Shown: positions 1 to 11,233 of the stretch, in pieces
How the letters are laid out: every line of letters begins with the position of its first letter
How positions within the stretch are numbered: position 1 is the stretch's first letter
From: Symsagittifera roscoffensis
Taxonomy: Eukaryota; Xenacoelomorpha; Acoela; Convolutidae
Reading direction: 5' to 3'
NCBI RefSeq assembly: GCF_963678635.1
Contig: NC_087064.1
Span: 81,321,526-81,385,525 of the forward strand
Length of the DNA: 64,000 bases
The notes under the pieces: generated by a model
Seen by the model: the letters and a program-made list of their open reading frames with translations, nothing else
Told to the model about the DNA's origin: nothing
The model's database searches: none
Translations under genes and position numbers: made by a program

Positions 1-1
1 T

Positions 2-582
2 TTCTTTACAACGCTAGATCTAAGATATGCATACACACAAATCCCACTAGACGGCAAAATCGAAGAGCAATGCAACTTCAGCCTGGTGGCGGGTAGAGCC
101 ATGGGCACATACCAGTTTCAAACTGGATTTTACGGGCAGACCGAAAAGCCAGCAGGTTTTCAAAAAGCAATCAATCTCACCGTCACGAACTGCAAAAACA
201 CTTTAGCAATTCCAGATGATATCCTCATAGTCACAAAAAGAAAGACAACCGAACACCAGGCTGCGCTTGGGACCATCTTAGACAAATTCGACACGAAAAA
301 CTTGGCCATATCGTGGCCTAAATGCAAGTTGAATGGTTGGTGTTTATAGTCAACGCAGAAGAGGCCAGACCTATGATTAACAAAACGGAAGTAAGTGAAA
401 ACCTTGAGGCCACAAAGACGTACAAACAACTAAAAAGCTTCATGGGCTCGATTTATCATCTGACGAATTATATCCCCAAATTGAACGCAGAGACAGCTCC
501 ATTGCAACCAATTCTTAAAAACTGTGAAAATATCACCTTAAACGGCTTTCGAATCATGAAACTACATTCGATCAAAATGTAG
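2..582 (+). pseudogene. Ty3/gypsy-type pol remnant 1: reverse transcriptase
   Basis: From position 2 a frame reads FFTTLDLRYAYTQIPLD and continues to YQFQTGFYGQ, typical of the palm of gypsy-type reverse transcriptases. The catalytic box reads IPDDIL instead of the usual aromatic-x-DD. A frameshift near 320-350 moves the frame to 322-582, which holds the connection region with NKTEVSENLEATKTYKQLKS and FMGSIYHLTNYIPKL. The element is cut by the left edge of the window, so gag, protease and the first RT part are not seen. It lies downstream of, or in a further intron of, the SLC44-like gene and on the opposite strand. Confidence 0.88.
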
Positions 583-601
583 AAACGAGAATTACGTGAG
601 A

Positions 602-830
602 TACGTCTCTATTCAGATTAGGCGCAGCCTTAGGACAATTTTCTTTTGAAGGATGGGTACCGATATCATATGCTTCAAGATTTTTGAAATCACACAAGAA
701 AAAGTACTCAACGAACGAATTAGAGTTATTAGTGTTAGTTTGGGCCTTAAAGTATTCGAAATAATATCTTTATCTTTACACTTTAGCAATTGTTGCTGAC
801 CATAAAAAACCAGTCGATCCGGCGCTACCA
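602..830 (+). pseudogene. Ty3/gypsy-type pol remnant 1: RNase H
   Basis: The frame reads FRLGAALGQFSFEGWVPISY, then ASRFLKSHKKKYSTNELELL and VWALKYSK before a stop. GA.L.Q, PI.YASR.L and YST.ELELLVLVWA are standard for the RNase H domain that follows RT in gypsy-type pol. The usual aspartate in the strand before GA.L is replaced by a short divergent stretch. Stops near 762 and later confirm decay. Confidence 0.85.
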
Positions 831-834
831 GCAA

Positions 835-1424
835 ACAATGACTATGAGGAAATTGCGGTTGCTAAGATAGCGGCGTTCCTTTCGAAGCTGGAAATTTTGG
901 ATAATATCTTGTTCAATGAATGGACCGATAGGAAACAAGCATTGAAGAGCTTGATTGACCGAAAAAAGAGAAAGCCGCAGCGAAAAAGCCGTAGCGAGAA
1001 AGCCGTAGCAAAGACCTAGAGAAGATAGCAAACCAACGAACTGTAATAAAAACAGAAACACCTCTATCACCGAGCGAACGAAAATTCCAAAAGCACAGTG
1101 CCCAAACAACCCGCAGCACAGAAGTCACGGAAACCCAAACTGAAAATTTGGACCTGATTCCGATATAATCCGAAATTAATGTCACCAGAACCAGAAGCCA
1201 GGACCAAATGCACACCCTCCAATTGGCCTTGTCTATAGACAATGAAATAGTGCCGCCGGCCAAAGATTACATTGGACATTTACAGCTGAGGACGACACAT
1301 CACTATGCCGCCAATAACTAAATAAGGTCCTAGGATGCAGATTTAATACAGTAGCAAGCCGAAAGAATCAAAACTTGCGGCCCTTGATGCATTTTGTAAT
1401 TTAACAGAACTAAAAATCTATCAA
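835..1424 (+). other. Pol remnant 1 linker, heavily decayed
   Basis: This stretch lies between the RNase H and integrase parts of the first gypsy remnant. Codon-like runs such as AEKPQRKSRSEKAVAK appear (near 960-1010), with repeated AAAAAGCCG(C/T)AGCGA units. There are several stops and no domain I can name. The long minus-strand reading frames here are shadows. Confidence 0.5.
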
Positions 1425-2600
1425 ATGGTCAGACGGCCAGTATTTCTACAATTTACGACACCGGCTGAGCCTCCGCGACGAGTGCTTTATCATGGATGAC
1501 CGGGTGACAATACCAACGGCGTTGCGAGTTTCCGTGTGAGAAAGCGTCCTCCTGACACATTCAGGGACAGAGGCAATGCTTGACAAAACCGATGACATCT
1601 GGTTTCCTCACATCCACCGGGAAATAGTGGCAGTGAGACAAAATTGCAAAAAACGCAGAGAGCAAGGTAAAATCATAAAGCAGTTATAAGATAACAACAC
1701 TGTTCGGAGTTAGATAAAGTCGTTGAGCCCAACGACAAAATCCAGTCGGATTTCTGCGGACCTATGCCGGATGAGCTTAGCATAGGTGCTTACATATTGG
1801 TAGCAATAGATAGGTTTTTGAAACAGTCAACCACCAAATTAGTTACAAATACTACAGCAGACACAGCCATCAAATTTGTGCAAAGAGACATGAAGACTCA
1901 CAGAGTTCCCTGGAAACTTAGATGTGACCAGGCGCAAACATTCAGGTCAAAAAGTTCCAACGGTATTGCAAAGACAATAAAGTAAAATTGCTCTTTGCAC
2001 CAATTGATGATCACAAGGCGTTAGAATTAGTAGAACGCTTCGTCCAAACACTTAAAACTAGGTTAAGGGTAATGAGGATCGACCAGAAAAACACACCAAG
2101 CTAGCAGGAGACCTAGCGAACTCATCAAAGTCTTGAGAATAACACCGCTCACGGGTACAATTTCCGACCATTTTAAATGCATATGTCACAAAGGCCCAAC
2201 ACAATATCATCAGATTTAGCCACCACTAGTAACCAAAAGAGTTAATTTGGGATAACATAAAACTATCTACCGTTTTAGATAAAAAGAACTTAGAAAACAC
2301 CGGAAAAAACTTAAAGGATAGATTTAAGCAAGAGGCCAGAAAAGCTGTACATGTAGCCCAAAATGTAAAGGATGCAACTCAAATTCAACAAAGATACAAA
2401 ACTCATGATGGTAAAATATTAGCATTTACTAAAATACTAAGATATCTCAACAAAGCCGCAAAGCTTTTGTGTTTGGTGGTAATGAGTTCACAGAAACAAA
2501 TAAGAAGTAAGATTAACCTTATTTAATTCTAATGATAAGGACAGTCTAGTATCTGAAACGAACGAGATTATTTACGAAAAATTTCGCGATGTTCGGACGC
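1425..2600 (+). pseudogene. Ty3/gypsy-type pol remnant 1: zinc-binding and integrase core
   Basis: At about 1470-1670 a His/Cys linker (THSG..AML, then FPHIHREIVAVRQNCKKRRE) resembles the H2C2 zinc-binding domain. From about 1740 the integrase core reads QSDFCGPMPDELSIGAYILV, later RCDQAQTF, then KLLFAPIDDHKALELVERFV and TLKTRL. The DDE residues (D of DFCGP, D of CDQ, E of VERF) are all present, but a frameshift and stop near 1983 split the core. The C-terminal part is recognisable only in pieces to about 2600. Confidence 0.86.
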
Positions 2601-4309
2601 AAGGTTGCTTAACAAAAAAAAACAAATGCTTGACAGTGCAACAAAGACCTGTCAACAGCAACATCATAGCAATATGTTTACAGTCCGTCACGGAAGAAAA
2701 AGTTTTCTGATTGGAATTTTTATGCTTACCTGCATTTATCAGAGCCGGCAATTGACATAAGTAATGAAACAATTAACCGCGCCATCCATTATTGCCAATC
2801 ATTTCGAAATCCCCGCCGCAAGCAGCACAAGATTTTTTGACTTTTAGTGTCGATATTCGATGACCGAGAAATTATCGGCGCTCCATAAGTGCACCAACAC
2901 TTCTGATTTGGCAATGGTATTTTTCATACTTTGCCCGATGCATTTTTTGTCAGTTGTACACCACTCAGTTTAAATTAGTTATCAGCAGTCACGGATAGCT
3001 CATTGTCTGATCTTTTTCTCTTCGATTTTGAAAGAGCTGCCTTGACCGCATTTGCTAACTATTAAGCTAGTGCGTCACTTAAAGGCTGTTATTTTCAATT
3101 GAGCGAGCCTCTTGACTGGAAAAAATTGCTTTGAGATTGAAGCAAATATACCTAATCACGCAACAACGAACTAAGTTTAATTTCCCTTAATTTTGCTTAT
3201 GTTGAATTTTTTACTCAATTTTTTTTATCAGTTTCATTCAATTTCATCATTTTCGAGGTTCACGGCACGCTAAAGGCTGGTTTTTTTGGAAGATGACAAG
3301 CCAAAATCTTAATTTTCGCCGTTTTCCGTTTTACCTCGCACCGCTCAGCCCTTCCATCAATTAACTCACAAAATTTTTTTAAATATCAAACAAAATATTT
3401 GAGTTCACGGTGAGTTGGTTTTTTGAACATGCATTGTCCACTGTGGTAGATGACGTTTGAAAATAGCTGCAATGCATTCCTGAAGATACAAAAAGATTAG
3501 AAGTTTTGTTTGTTCATGCTTTTGAACTGAAATATATTTCGAACATGCAAACTTTACGTTGCTTTAGTTTTTAGTTTTTTCCTTATCCAAATTAATAGTT
3601 TAAGATATTTTTAGTAATAATAATTTTTCCATTTTCAAAATTGATCAGATAAATTTCAATTACATCTGATTAGGGTAGAATTGCGTAGGGTAGAATGGCA
3701 TTTGGTAAATTGATATTGACTCGCAATTAAAAGTACTGACTTATTCGGGTGTACTTTTGCAGCATTTTGTTTGGCTTATCTGTGTACATAGGATTATTTC
3801 TTTTTGTTTTTTTTTGTTATTGGTGGCTAGTACTTGTTTGATGAAAACAATTAATATGAAAACAAAAATGATGATTTTGGTGCACTTCGGAAAGTTAATG
3901 CACTTTTTACAAAAAATTTAAGTTTCTCTTGAGAATTACGTTAGTGATTGTCAAAGAAGTGGTATTATTAGAAAGACTAGCTAATCGACTGTTGTGTGCC
4001 TGAATTTTGGCTAGTCTGTTTTTACTTTGCTCGTGGTTGGGGAAAATTTCGATAGTTGACTTTTGTTTTTTTTTCTCAGCCAAATCTAAAAATTAGCATT
4101 AGCTCAGAAGAATAAGTTCTGGGAATCTTTCCTGCGTAAGCTGATTTTCCCTTTTTATTAAAGAAAAAGAATTCTGATATTAACATATGTCCATTTGTTA
4201 AAATATGGAGCGGTTTTTGTGTTTATACTTTTTCTCGCAAACTATCCTACCAAATCAGAAAGTTTTCAATCGTACACCGGTATTGAAAAGTCTCCTAGTA
4301 TAACGTGGA
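2600..4309. other. Non-coding, AT-rich; nothing recognised
   Basis: No domain or structural RNA is visible. The only notable item is a near-duplicate GGGTAGAAT motif at 3673-3705, with a similar sequence at 59060-59115. The region may include the untranslated 3' part of the first gypsy remnant. Confidence 0.4.
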
Positions 4310-4700
4310 ACCAGCTCAAAAGAGGTATTTATTATATCCAATTATGTTCTTGATAAACTACCTCTGTAAAATATTTAGAACGAACCAATCATATTCCATA
4401 ACTAACACTTACAATAAATTGTAAGGCTGAAACTATTTATAGTTTCCGCCAGAGAAAAATAAATATAATTTAGCAAACAGTTGCTCTTTCTAAGTTCTAC
4501 TTCTTGATTCTTAACGTCGCAGCAATGCCAGTATACACTAGATCTATTGAGACTATGATATATAAGAGTAAGATTAGGATTGGTATTAGACTAAGAAGTT
4601 GCACGAACCTATCCGGCCGAAAATAAGATAGCGTGAGGACCAGACGGTGTACTTTATCCGAAATTACTTTATGAGAAAACCACCCCGGACTTAATTTCAA
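4310..4700 (-). repeat. LTR-like sequence, left arm of an inverted pair
   Basis: The reverse complement of this segment matches 5600-6285 for most of its length. It begins AAGTCCGGGGTG, carries CGGCCGGATAG and AGATCTAGTGTATACTGG, a TATA-box-like ACTATAAATAG, then CAGCCTTACA and a late AATAAA-containing AATAAATAC. This order fits an LTR (promoter, then poly-A signal), though clear TG...CA ends and a target duplication were not found. The hydrophobic reading frame LIPILILLLY inside it is by-product translation. Confidence 0.65.
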
Positions 4701-5599
4701 AAAGCTACTTTAAATTTGTCTTGAAAACTATTTTGGAGGTTGAGGGCTCAACCGAAAGGACAAATTCTGTGAAGCATTTCTGCATAAGTGGTTTTAAAAG
4801 TTAATTGGCATCTATCAAGAACTACCCTAACAAAGCTAAGATTAAGAGCTCAATCAAAATAACATGCGCTAAAAAGTTCTCTACATTGCGGCTACGCTTA
4901 TTTTCTACTAAAAACTGTGTTAGACTTATCAAAAATCAGTTTTTTGGAGCTTTATTCGTTTTTGAAAGTTTTTTGATTCTCTAGAAATTCATAGTGCCAA
5001 ATCTGAGATTGGGGGTTAAGTTTTTCTCATTTTTGACCCTTGTTATAGCTAGTTTTTGCCGTTTTCTCGCTTGTGTTTGCGAAATCCTTACTGTTCCTCT
5101 GTGTTTGATGTGTCATTTCGCCTCTGTGTAGCTATTTTGATTCGCTTTCGATATATTCAGCGCAACTATTTGATTAACAATTAAAACACCAATAAAGCTA
5201 CTTAAAAACACATTTTTGTCATAAAAATTTCCGGTCACCAATTTTTTCCTCTGAGCCATGTTGGTACACTTTTACTACATATGACATATTTTTTTTTGCG
5301 GACCGACCACTAAATGGTTTTAACCAAGCTCTTGGCCGAAAAATACTTTCGATTTGATTGAAAACTGCCGCAAAAAAAATCCAAATATTGTCTCTTCACA
5401 AAGATGTTCAAAAAAAATTTCCCCAGAAAGTGAAAAATGAGTTAAGAAAAATAGAATAGCTGAAAAAAAATTGTAAGCCTTTTCCGGACAAAACATCCGA
5501 CCGTCAAAAATTCTCAGCTATGTTAGCTTTCAAGTAAAAACCAAGTACCTGAATTTACTTACATCATTTTCTATGAAAGTTGACATCATTTGTCTGACA
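4701..5599. other. Spacer between the inverted LTR-like arms
   Basis: This is a 0.9 kb AT-rich spacer. No coding domain, RNA gene or strong repeat was recognised. Confidence 0.4.
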
Positions 5600-6285
5600 C
5601 TGAGTTATGAGTTTAAGTCCGGGGTGACTCACTCATAGAGTAATAATAGATAAGGTACACCGTCTGTTCGTCACGCTATTTTATTTTCGGCCGGATAGAT
5701 TCGTGCAACTTCTTTGTCTAATACCAATCTTAATCTTACTCTTATATCTCCTAGTCTCAACAGATCTAGTGTATACTGGTAATTGCGAGTTAGATATCAG
5801 GAACTGTTCTGGAGAAGAGCAACTGTTTGCTAAGTTATATAATAATCACAATAAATTTGTTTCAAGTAGTGCACAAATCCAACAATTTAGAGAACTTATC
5901 ATTGATTGAGCACCAACTTGAGCAAGCGCAGTAGGTAATTCAACCTGTTGAAGCGCCGCTGAGAACTTTCTATTAAGTATTGTCTTATATGGACCTGATT
6001 GTTTAATCTAAGTAACATTTAAACAGAAAAAATTAATAATAGATTTAAAGAAAAAAACTTTAAAATCTTACAGTTCCTTTATTTTGCATCTAAATGATAT
6101 ATATTTTTTAGTTAAATTTTTTCTCCTCTGGCTGAAACTATAAATAGGTTCAGCCTTACAAATTTTTGTAAGTGTTAGTTATGGATAATAATTGGTTAGT
6201 TCCAAGTACTTTAGAGAGATAGTTAATCAAGAATTTAATAGGATATAATAAATACTTGTTTTGAACTGGTTTCAGTTATGATAAG
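5600..6285 (+). repeat. LTR-like sequence, right arm of an inverted pair
   Basis: It is the plus-strand counterpart of 4310-4700, sharing AAGTCCGGGGTG (5613), CGGCCGGATAG (5689), AGATCTAGTGTATACTGG (5762), ACTATAAATAGG (6133) and GGATATAATAAATACTTG (6240). It is about 275 bases longer, with extra sequence roughly between 5840 and 6115 that is absent from the left arm. A third, partial relative in the same orientation lies at 63130-63260. I infer solo LTRs of one gypsy-type family. The alternative is one large foldback element. Confidence 0.62.
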
Positions 6286-7366
6286 TTGTCCTTCAAAAGC
6301 TCTTGTTTAATTCTAACCATACAATGAAAACAACTGCAGAGCAATCGATGTGCCCGAAAGAAAGTTTCTGGAAAAAAAGCTTAACAAATTATTTAGGAGA
6401 GCTCGTATATCTACAACATCCTTCGAAGATAAGCAATCTGAAAATTGGACAAATTATTTCAAATTTAAGTAAATTTTGGAAATCGAGACCTTCCCAGGGT
6501 GTGCATGAATCTATCTAACCTCTACCATGTATTGCTATCAGTCAGCTCATCAATATGTTGAATAAGTAAAGCATATGCAGATTTGGACCAATTTCGAAGT
6601 AGAATTCTTGAATGTTATTCTCAAGTAAGTGGTTTTCATCCGTCTCATGATTGCTGATACATTTTCGATTGTCTGAGTTTATTTTTCCTCGCTACTTTCC
6701 ACTAGTTTTCTTTTTTCCTCCTTCTTTTCTTTCTGCCGCAGAAGGGCTTCGTTAGTCGTATCCACGAACTCCTGAAACTCATAAACGATTTGCATTGACG
6801 ACTAACAATGAAACATTTTTTCTCGTTTATTTCAAACGAAAAGAAGATAAATTTGGCAACCTTTCGTTTTATGACCAGGAAAACAAATTTTTTTTCGGAA
6901 GTGTTTTAGTGTCTTTTCAGATTCTTTTTAATTGATAAAATTATTGCAAAAATTTCGAAAACAAGTTATTGATTTTTTCATTTTTCATTATTAAATTTCT
7001 ATTTGATATTTTTGTTAATCTGCTTATGCATATTAATCTTCGCTTTTCGTTGAATGTGCTGAACATTGGGAGAATTTCGTATAATTGTTTGCTGAATTGT
7101 AAATTTTTTGATCATTTTGGTAGGCGAGAATTGTTTTGGTTTCACTCTTTATATAATAAACTTAATGCATCGCAAATGTTTTGCTATTTTTTTTCAGAAG
7201 GATTGGAATCACAACCAATAGGACTTGAATGAACTCATTATAACCAACAGCTTTCTTTGACCTAATTAGATTGGCTTGAAAAAAAAAACAGCCGGCGTGA
7301 ATTCCTTCCAGTCGATTTGTGACATGGTCGCAACAACAATTTTTCTGTTTTTTATAAACCCTTAAC
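6286..7366. other. Non-coding, AT-rich; nothing recognised
   Basis: Short open frames here (for example 6303-6518 and 6969-7232) have AT-rich, Phe/Ile/Leu-heavy translations and no family resemblance. Confidence 0.4.
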
Positions 7367-7808
7367 CAGGGGCGGATCTAGGATTTTTCTCGAGTGGGAT
7401 TTTCGAAATTTTTGTCGACCTTGTTTTTTTATAGCTCGACCGAGTTGCTTTTTCGATTTTTCGAGCTCTTCCTAAGCCTGTTTAGTCCCTATTTTGGCCA
7501 AATTTTCTGGGCCGCAGGCAAAATTTTGAAAAAACAGTCCAAAAAAGGCATTTTTAGTCACTTTTTGGAAAACTTTGACCAAAAAATCGCGTTTTTTCGG
7601 CGCGCGCTCCCCCCTTAAATTTAGTATATATTGGCGCCAAAGGCGCCTTTAGAAAAATTTTTGGTTGGGTTGGTCGGCCAAAACTGGATTTCTTAAAAGT
7701 ACCAAAGGGGGGACCCTTTGGGTCGGCAGGGGGTCCAATCCCTGAGTGGGGGGGGGGGGGGGGAAGGGGTGGCGTCCGCCCTTGCCTTCCCCCCTAAATC
7801 CGCCCCTG
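7367..7808 (+). mobile_element. R1, hAT-like MITE, full copy
   Basis: The ends are CAGGGGCGGATCTAGG and, reverse-complemented, CAGGGGCGGATTTAGG. The flanking 8-mers CCCTTAAC and CCCCTAAC differ at one base, fitting an 8-bp target duplication. The body has the family landmarks CTCGAG, GCGCGCGCTCCCC, the palindromic TTGGCGCCAAAGGCGCC (near 7632) and a G17 run (7748-7765). It has no coding capacity, so it would rely on a hAT transposase elsewhere. Confidence 0.82.
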
Positions 7809-7814
7809 CCCCTA

Positions 7815-8575
7815 ACCATTTTTCTCTTGTTAAATCTAATACGGTATCAACCTATAGTTAAATCAGGGCTACAAGTTGTTCTGGAGTAACTGCGTGATAG
7901 TTACTTTTCAAACTGATCAGAATTGTCTAAATCGGATTAATTTCCTTTTTAATGAGCAATTAAACGAAAAATGAAAACAAATTCATTTATGGTAAACTTT
8001 TTGCGTTAAGTACACAGCATATGATTTAGCTTTACCGCTATGTGAGCCATTTTTCTCTGGTCAATCTGATATTGAATCAACAAGTAAACAAGCCATGGTT
8101 TCAAGATTTTGTATATTAACTGCGTGATAATAATTTTGTAAGTTGATCAAAATGATCTAAAATCGGATTTGTTTCCTATTTATTGAACGAGTAAAAGAGA
8201 ACAAGTCTGCTCGTATCAGAGAAAATCTCCGAGTGTTCCGACTGCCTTTCAATGTCTACTGAATAGGGATTGCTTCAAAAAAATTGTGTTTGCTTGTGCA
8301 ATTTTTAAACCATCACAACGAAATTAACACAGGTGAAACATCTTTTTAAACTTGAGCTCAGGTTAATTATACTTTTGGAATGGTATAAAAAGTTCCGCCA
8401 AAAATGCTAGAAAAAGTCGAAATTTATCTGGAGAAAAAACCACCCTGAGAACAAATATTCTGTCGTTTTCTTCGAAAATAGTCGGAAAAAATGAAAAAAA
8501 AAACTTTTTTTATGGTATAACTTTTGGGTTAACTACGCAGCATATAATATAGCTTTACCCGCTATGTTGATACCA
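7815..8575 (+). repeat. Local tandem duplication with an R2 insertion in the second unit
   Basis: Unit 1 (7815-8048) and unit 2 (8048-8200 plus 8505-8575) share CCATTTTTCTCT, CTGCGTGATA, AATCGGATT, and CAGCATAT....TAGCTTTACC in the same order. In unit 2 the sequence is interrupted by R2 at about 8201-8490. Unit 1 is thus an uninterrupted (empty) version of the site. Confidence 0.75.
8201..8490 (+). mobile_element. R2 structured element, copy 1
   Basis: It starts ACAAG then TCTGCTCGTATCA (8205-8218), followed by a stem-loop CAGAGA/AAA/TCTCCG (8217-8231), then GAGTGTTCCGACTGCC. The body carries ACAGGTGAAA and AAAAAGTCGAAATTTATCTG, and the end is a hairpin-like stretch finishing AGTCGGAA (8480-8487). 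GTTCCGACT near the start is complementary to the end AGTCGGAA. I do not recognise it as a named family. Confidence 0.65.
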
Positions 8576-8589
8576 ATGCTGCTCAATTT

Positions 8590-8665
8590 GTATGCTGGCT
8601 AGGTTGTTAAGACAGATGCAACTTCCTCTAAAGTTCCGATTTCGAATTCCGTATGATGAGGCATT
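8590..8665 (+). repeat. SINE-like tRNA head, copy 1
   Basis: An A-box-like TGGCTAGGTTGTTAAGAC (8596-8613) is followed 22 bases later by a B-box-like CCGATTTCGAATTCC (8636-8650). The spacing and the GGTTAAG form resemble tRNA-Leu/Ser. No matching acceptor stem is present, so it is a tRNA-derived repeat or relic rather than a working tRNA. Confidence 0.5.
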
Positions 8666-9149
8666 GTTCTAACGTTGATTTTTGGTTTCTCCGACTTTTC
8701 ACTTCTTTTTCCGCTTTTTTTGAATATCTTATGAAGTGCAGCTTCACCTCTAGCCCCAGTATAGAATGATTTCGAGTAAACACTGTGCGTAAAAATAATT
8801 TTCATTTTCCTTTATGTTCAAAAGCTTTTGAAAAGTTATCTAAATGGCCATTTTTCTCAAAAACCAGATGCCTAGAATGTTTTAGCAGAATTGGTTTTTT
8901 CAAGGCTTACAAAAGGTGGTAGCATAAAGCCCTTTTTTATTTGTTATCTTTGACGATTGGGGTCTTTTACGCTCATCAATTGACGTTAGAAGAGGCAAAA
9001 ACGCCCGCCATAGGCCTTTTGCGTAGGGAAAATGTTTTCATAATAAAAAAAAATAGTGGAAAATTTTCAGGTCGACCAATAAGATTTTTTAAACAGAACT
9101 CACGAAAACTGCCAGTGAACGAGAAAAAAATATGTGGAATTATATACCG

Positions 9150-9225
9150 AACATAAATGTCTAAGTGGTTAAGACAGGCGGATCTTCGTCAGGAGTTCCG
9201 ATTTCGAATTGCGTATTATGAGGCT
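9150..9225 (+). repeat. SINE-like tRNA head, copy 2
   Basis: TGTCTAAGTGGTTAAGAC (9159-9176) and CCGATTTCGAATTGC (9198-9212) mirror the copy at 8590. The same GTTCCGATTTCGAATT and ATGAGGC tail occur in both, so the two are one repeat family. It lies just downstream of the last SLC44 exon. Confidence 0.52.
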
Positions 9226-9299
9226 TCAATATAAATTGACTTTTTGGAGAGGCTTTCTATTTCGTACTAATCAAAATAGTGTGGTGATCTGTGACCGAC

Positions 9300-9488
9300 C
9301 TTGAGGTTCTCGCTCATGTAGTATTCCTTGCCGGGGGATCCGTCATTCCTCTCGGAGTCTTCGCAGAAGCAGAGGAACAGGGTGTCCACTATCATCTCAT
9401 AGACGGACAGGAACACATGGGCCACGATGTATGTCCCTATGGCCCCCAGTGCAATCGGAATCGCATCCTGTTCTATCTCTTCATTACT
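9300..9488 (-). CDS. SLC44-like transporter, exon I (last exon seen)
   Basis: The exon follows GTTTTAG and codes in phase 0 for 63 residues: SNEEIEQDAIPIALGAIG, a helix to VAHVFLSVYEM, then IVDTLFLCFCEDSERNDG and SPGKEYYMSENLK. VAH.FLS.YE..VD.LFLCF and NDGSPG are SLC44A1-type signatures. After LK there are two readings. Either a GTCGGT donor leads to one more exon, or the frame continues 11 residues as VGHRSPHYFD plus Val/Asp context and ends at TAG (9267-9269). The family normally has 40-50 further residues, so a missing last exon is slightly favoured. I could not find it in 1-9266. Confidence 0.92.
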
Positions 9489-11200
9489 CTAAAACACTAA
9501 CTTCATTGAATCACCGAAACTATTTTTATCGTAGTTTTTACTCTTGCTTGCTCGAAAATACATTGTTGCTTTGTTAACCGCATAATTACGAAACAAAAAT
9601 TACAATTTCAGTTGCCTGTACTTGGCATCAGTTCAAAAAATTTTGCGAATTAAATAATCTCTACCGCGCAAGGAATGTTCATTTTTTGAGGTACTCGAGA
9701 TCCAGAAAATTGGAAACACTTTAATTTCAGAATTGTATAAGACCCGTGCACTATTTTAGAAAAAAATCCTTTTCTGAGTTTAAAAAACGTTTTTGAATGA
9801 AGTGTTGGCAACGGTGGTAGCATAAATGAAATGGTAGCATCAAAATATTTTTGTTGATATGATCATTCGTGTTGAAAAAAATTGAATAGGCCAATAATCC
9901 GGATCTATACGCGCGAGTTGATTATCAAGACCTTTCCGTTTTAAAAAGTAGCTTCAATAGGATTTTATTAAAGTGCTAAAAAAAGTATATCTCTAAAATA
10001 GTGACTTAACTTAAGTTAAAAGGCTAAGAAATAGATTAAGAATATATTAAGAACTCGATTTATAAGAAACTCGAATTATAAGAAACAAAAATGGTTCAAA
10101 GTAATCTAACGGAGTGAAAAATGTCAAGGTCCGACAGTACTAAGCAAAATAACTAAAGTAAATGAGCAATTACAACACTTTTTTACTAGGAGAAAAAACA
10201 GTTTGTTATACAAAATAATTTAACACATGGACGTTTTTCCACGGATAACTGAGCAAGAAAGCAGGATTATCTTGAATTGATAAAAAGTAATCACAAATTT
10301 TTTGTTGAAGGTAAATAAAATCAGATTCTAATTTAACGGAGGGATTCTAAACTGCAAAAAAATTGTAAAATTGACGGCTCCGATGGATTGATGAAATTAG
10401 AAAGTACAAACGGTAAAAGATTCTATTTTTTTTTTCATTTTTGTATAAAAAACATATGCTCAAAAGGTTTAAAAAATCGAAACTAAGAGAGCTTGAGCTT
10501 GAAAGTTTTGATGGAGAATTCTGTTTTTGTGCTCATTTCGGCGTTTGGCTTTCTGTTATTGAAGCTATATCAACATTATCTTCTCCATTGTTTCCCAATG
10601 GAAGTGAGAGGTCCTCAAGTTCGGAAGGATGGCAGTTTGAGTGTCGATGAGTAAAAACCGAAAGTGTATGACCGTGTCGAAGTGTCGATGCGTATGACCG
10701 GACATGTCAGCATTTGTCGTTTCAACCGATTCCACTATTAGAGTTTTTTGGCGCACTCAATCGTGTTTTCTAACAAAACTCTTTTTGTTTTTGATCCACT
10801 ATAGTGTTGAAAAATTACGTTGATCCAATTAAAAAGGGTATTGGACGATGGCAATATTGGTGTACTTAAGCTACAACTACATTGAGACGTATAAAGATGC
10901 GAGTTTTCCAATAAATTTACTAGTAGACTTTTAAACTAAGTCTAGATTAAAAGACGTTAGTAAAGATAACTAAGCTATATAAAAGATAAAATCATTTAAA
11001 AAGTTCAAATGAGAATTGGTTGCATAAAAATATCACTGACTAAAGATCAATTGTGCCAAAAGCCGACGTGCCTTTTGGCAGGTTTTTATCTAATTCAAAA
11101 CTAGAACGTAAACATCATAGAGGTTAAAAGGCCACTTTTGAAATTCCTCTCGAAAAATTTGCTGTAAAACGATATCATTTGCTGTCAAAAGCTATCATAA
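9489..11200. other. Left end of the 26.6 kb intron; nothing recognised
   Basis: AT-rich sequence without domain matches. Frames at 10441-10650 (+) and 10565-10756 (-) overlap and have no family resemblance. Confidence 0.4.
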
Positions 11201-11233
11201 TATAAGAAATTATCATTTAATTTTCAACCGAGA

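Noticed and set aside
4497-5909. Two hydrophobic peptides (LIPILILLLY...) conserved between 4497-4700 and 5703-5909
   Set aside because: Their similarity follows from the nucleotide inverted repeat; the frames start and end at unrelated points and overlap promoter-like sequence.
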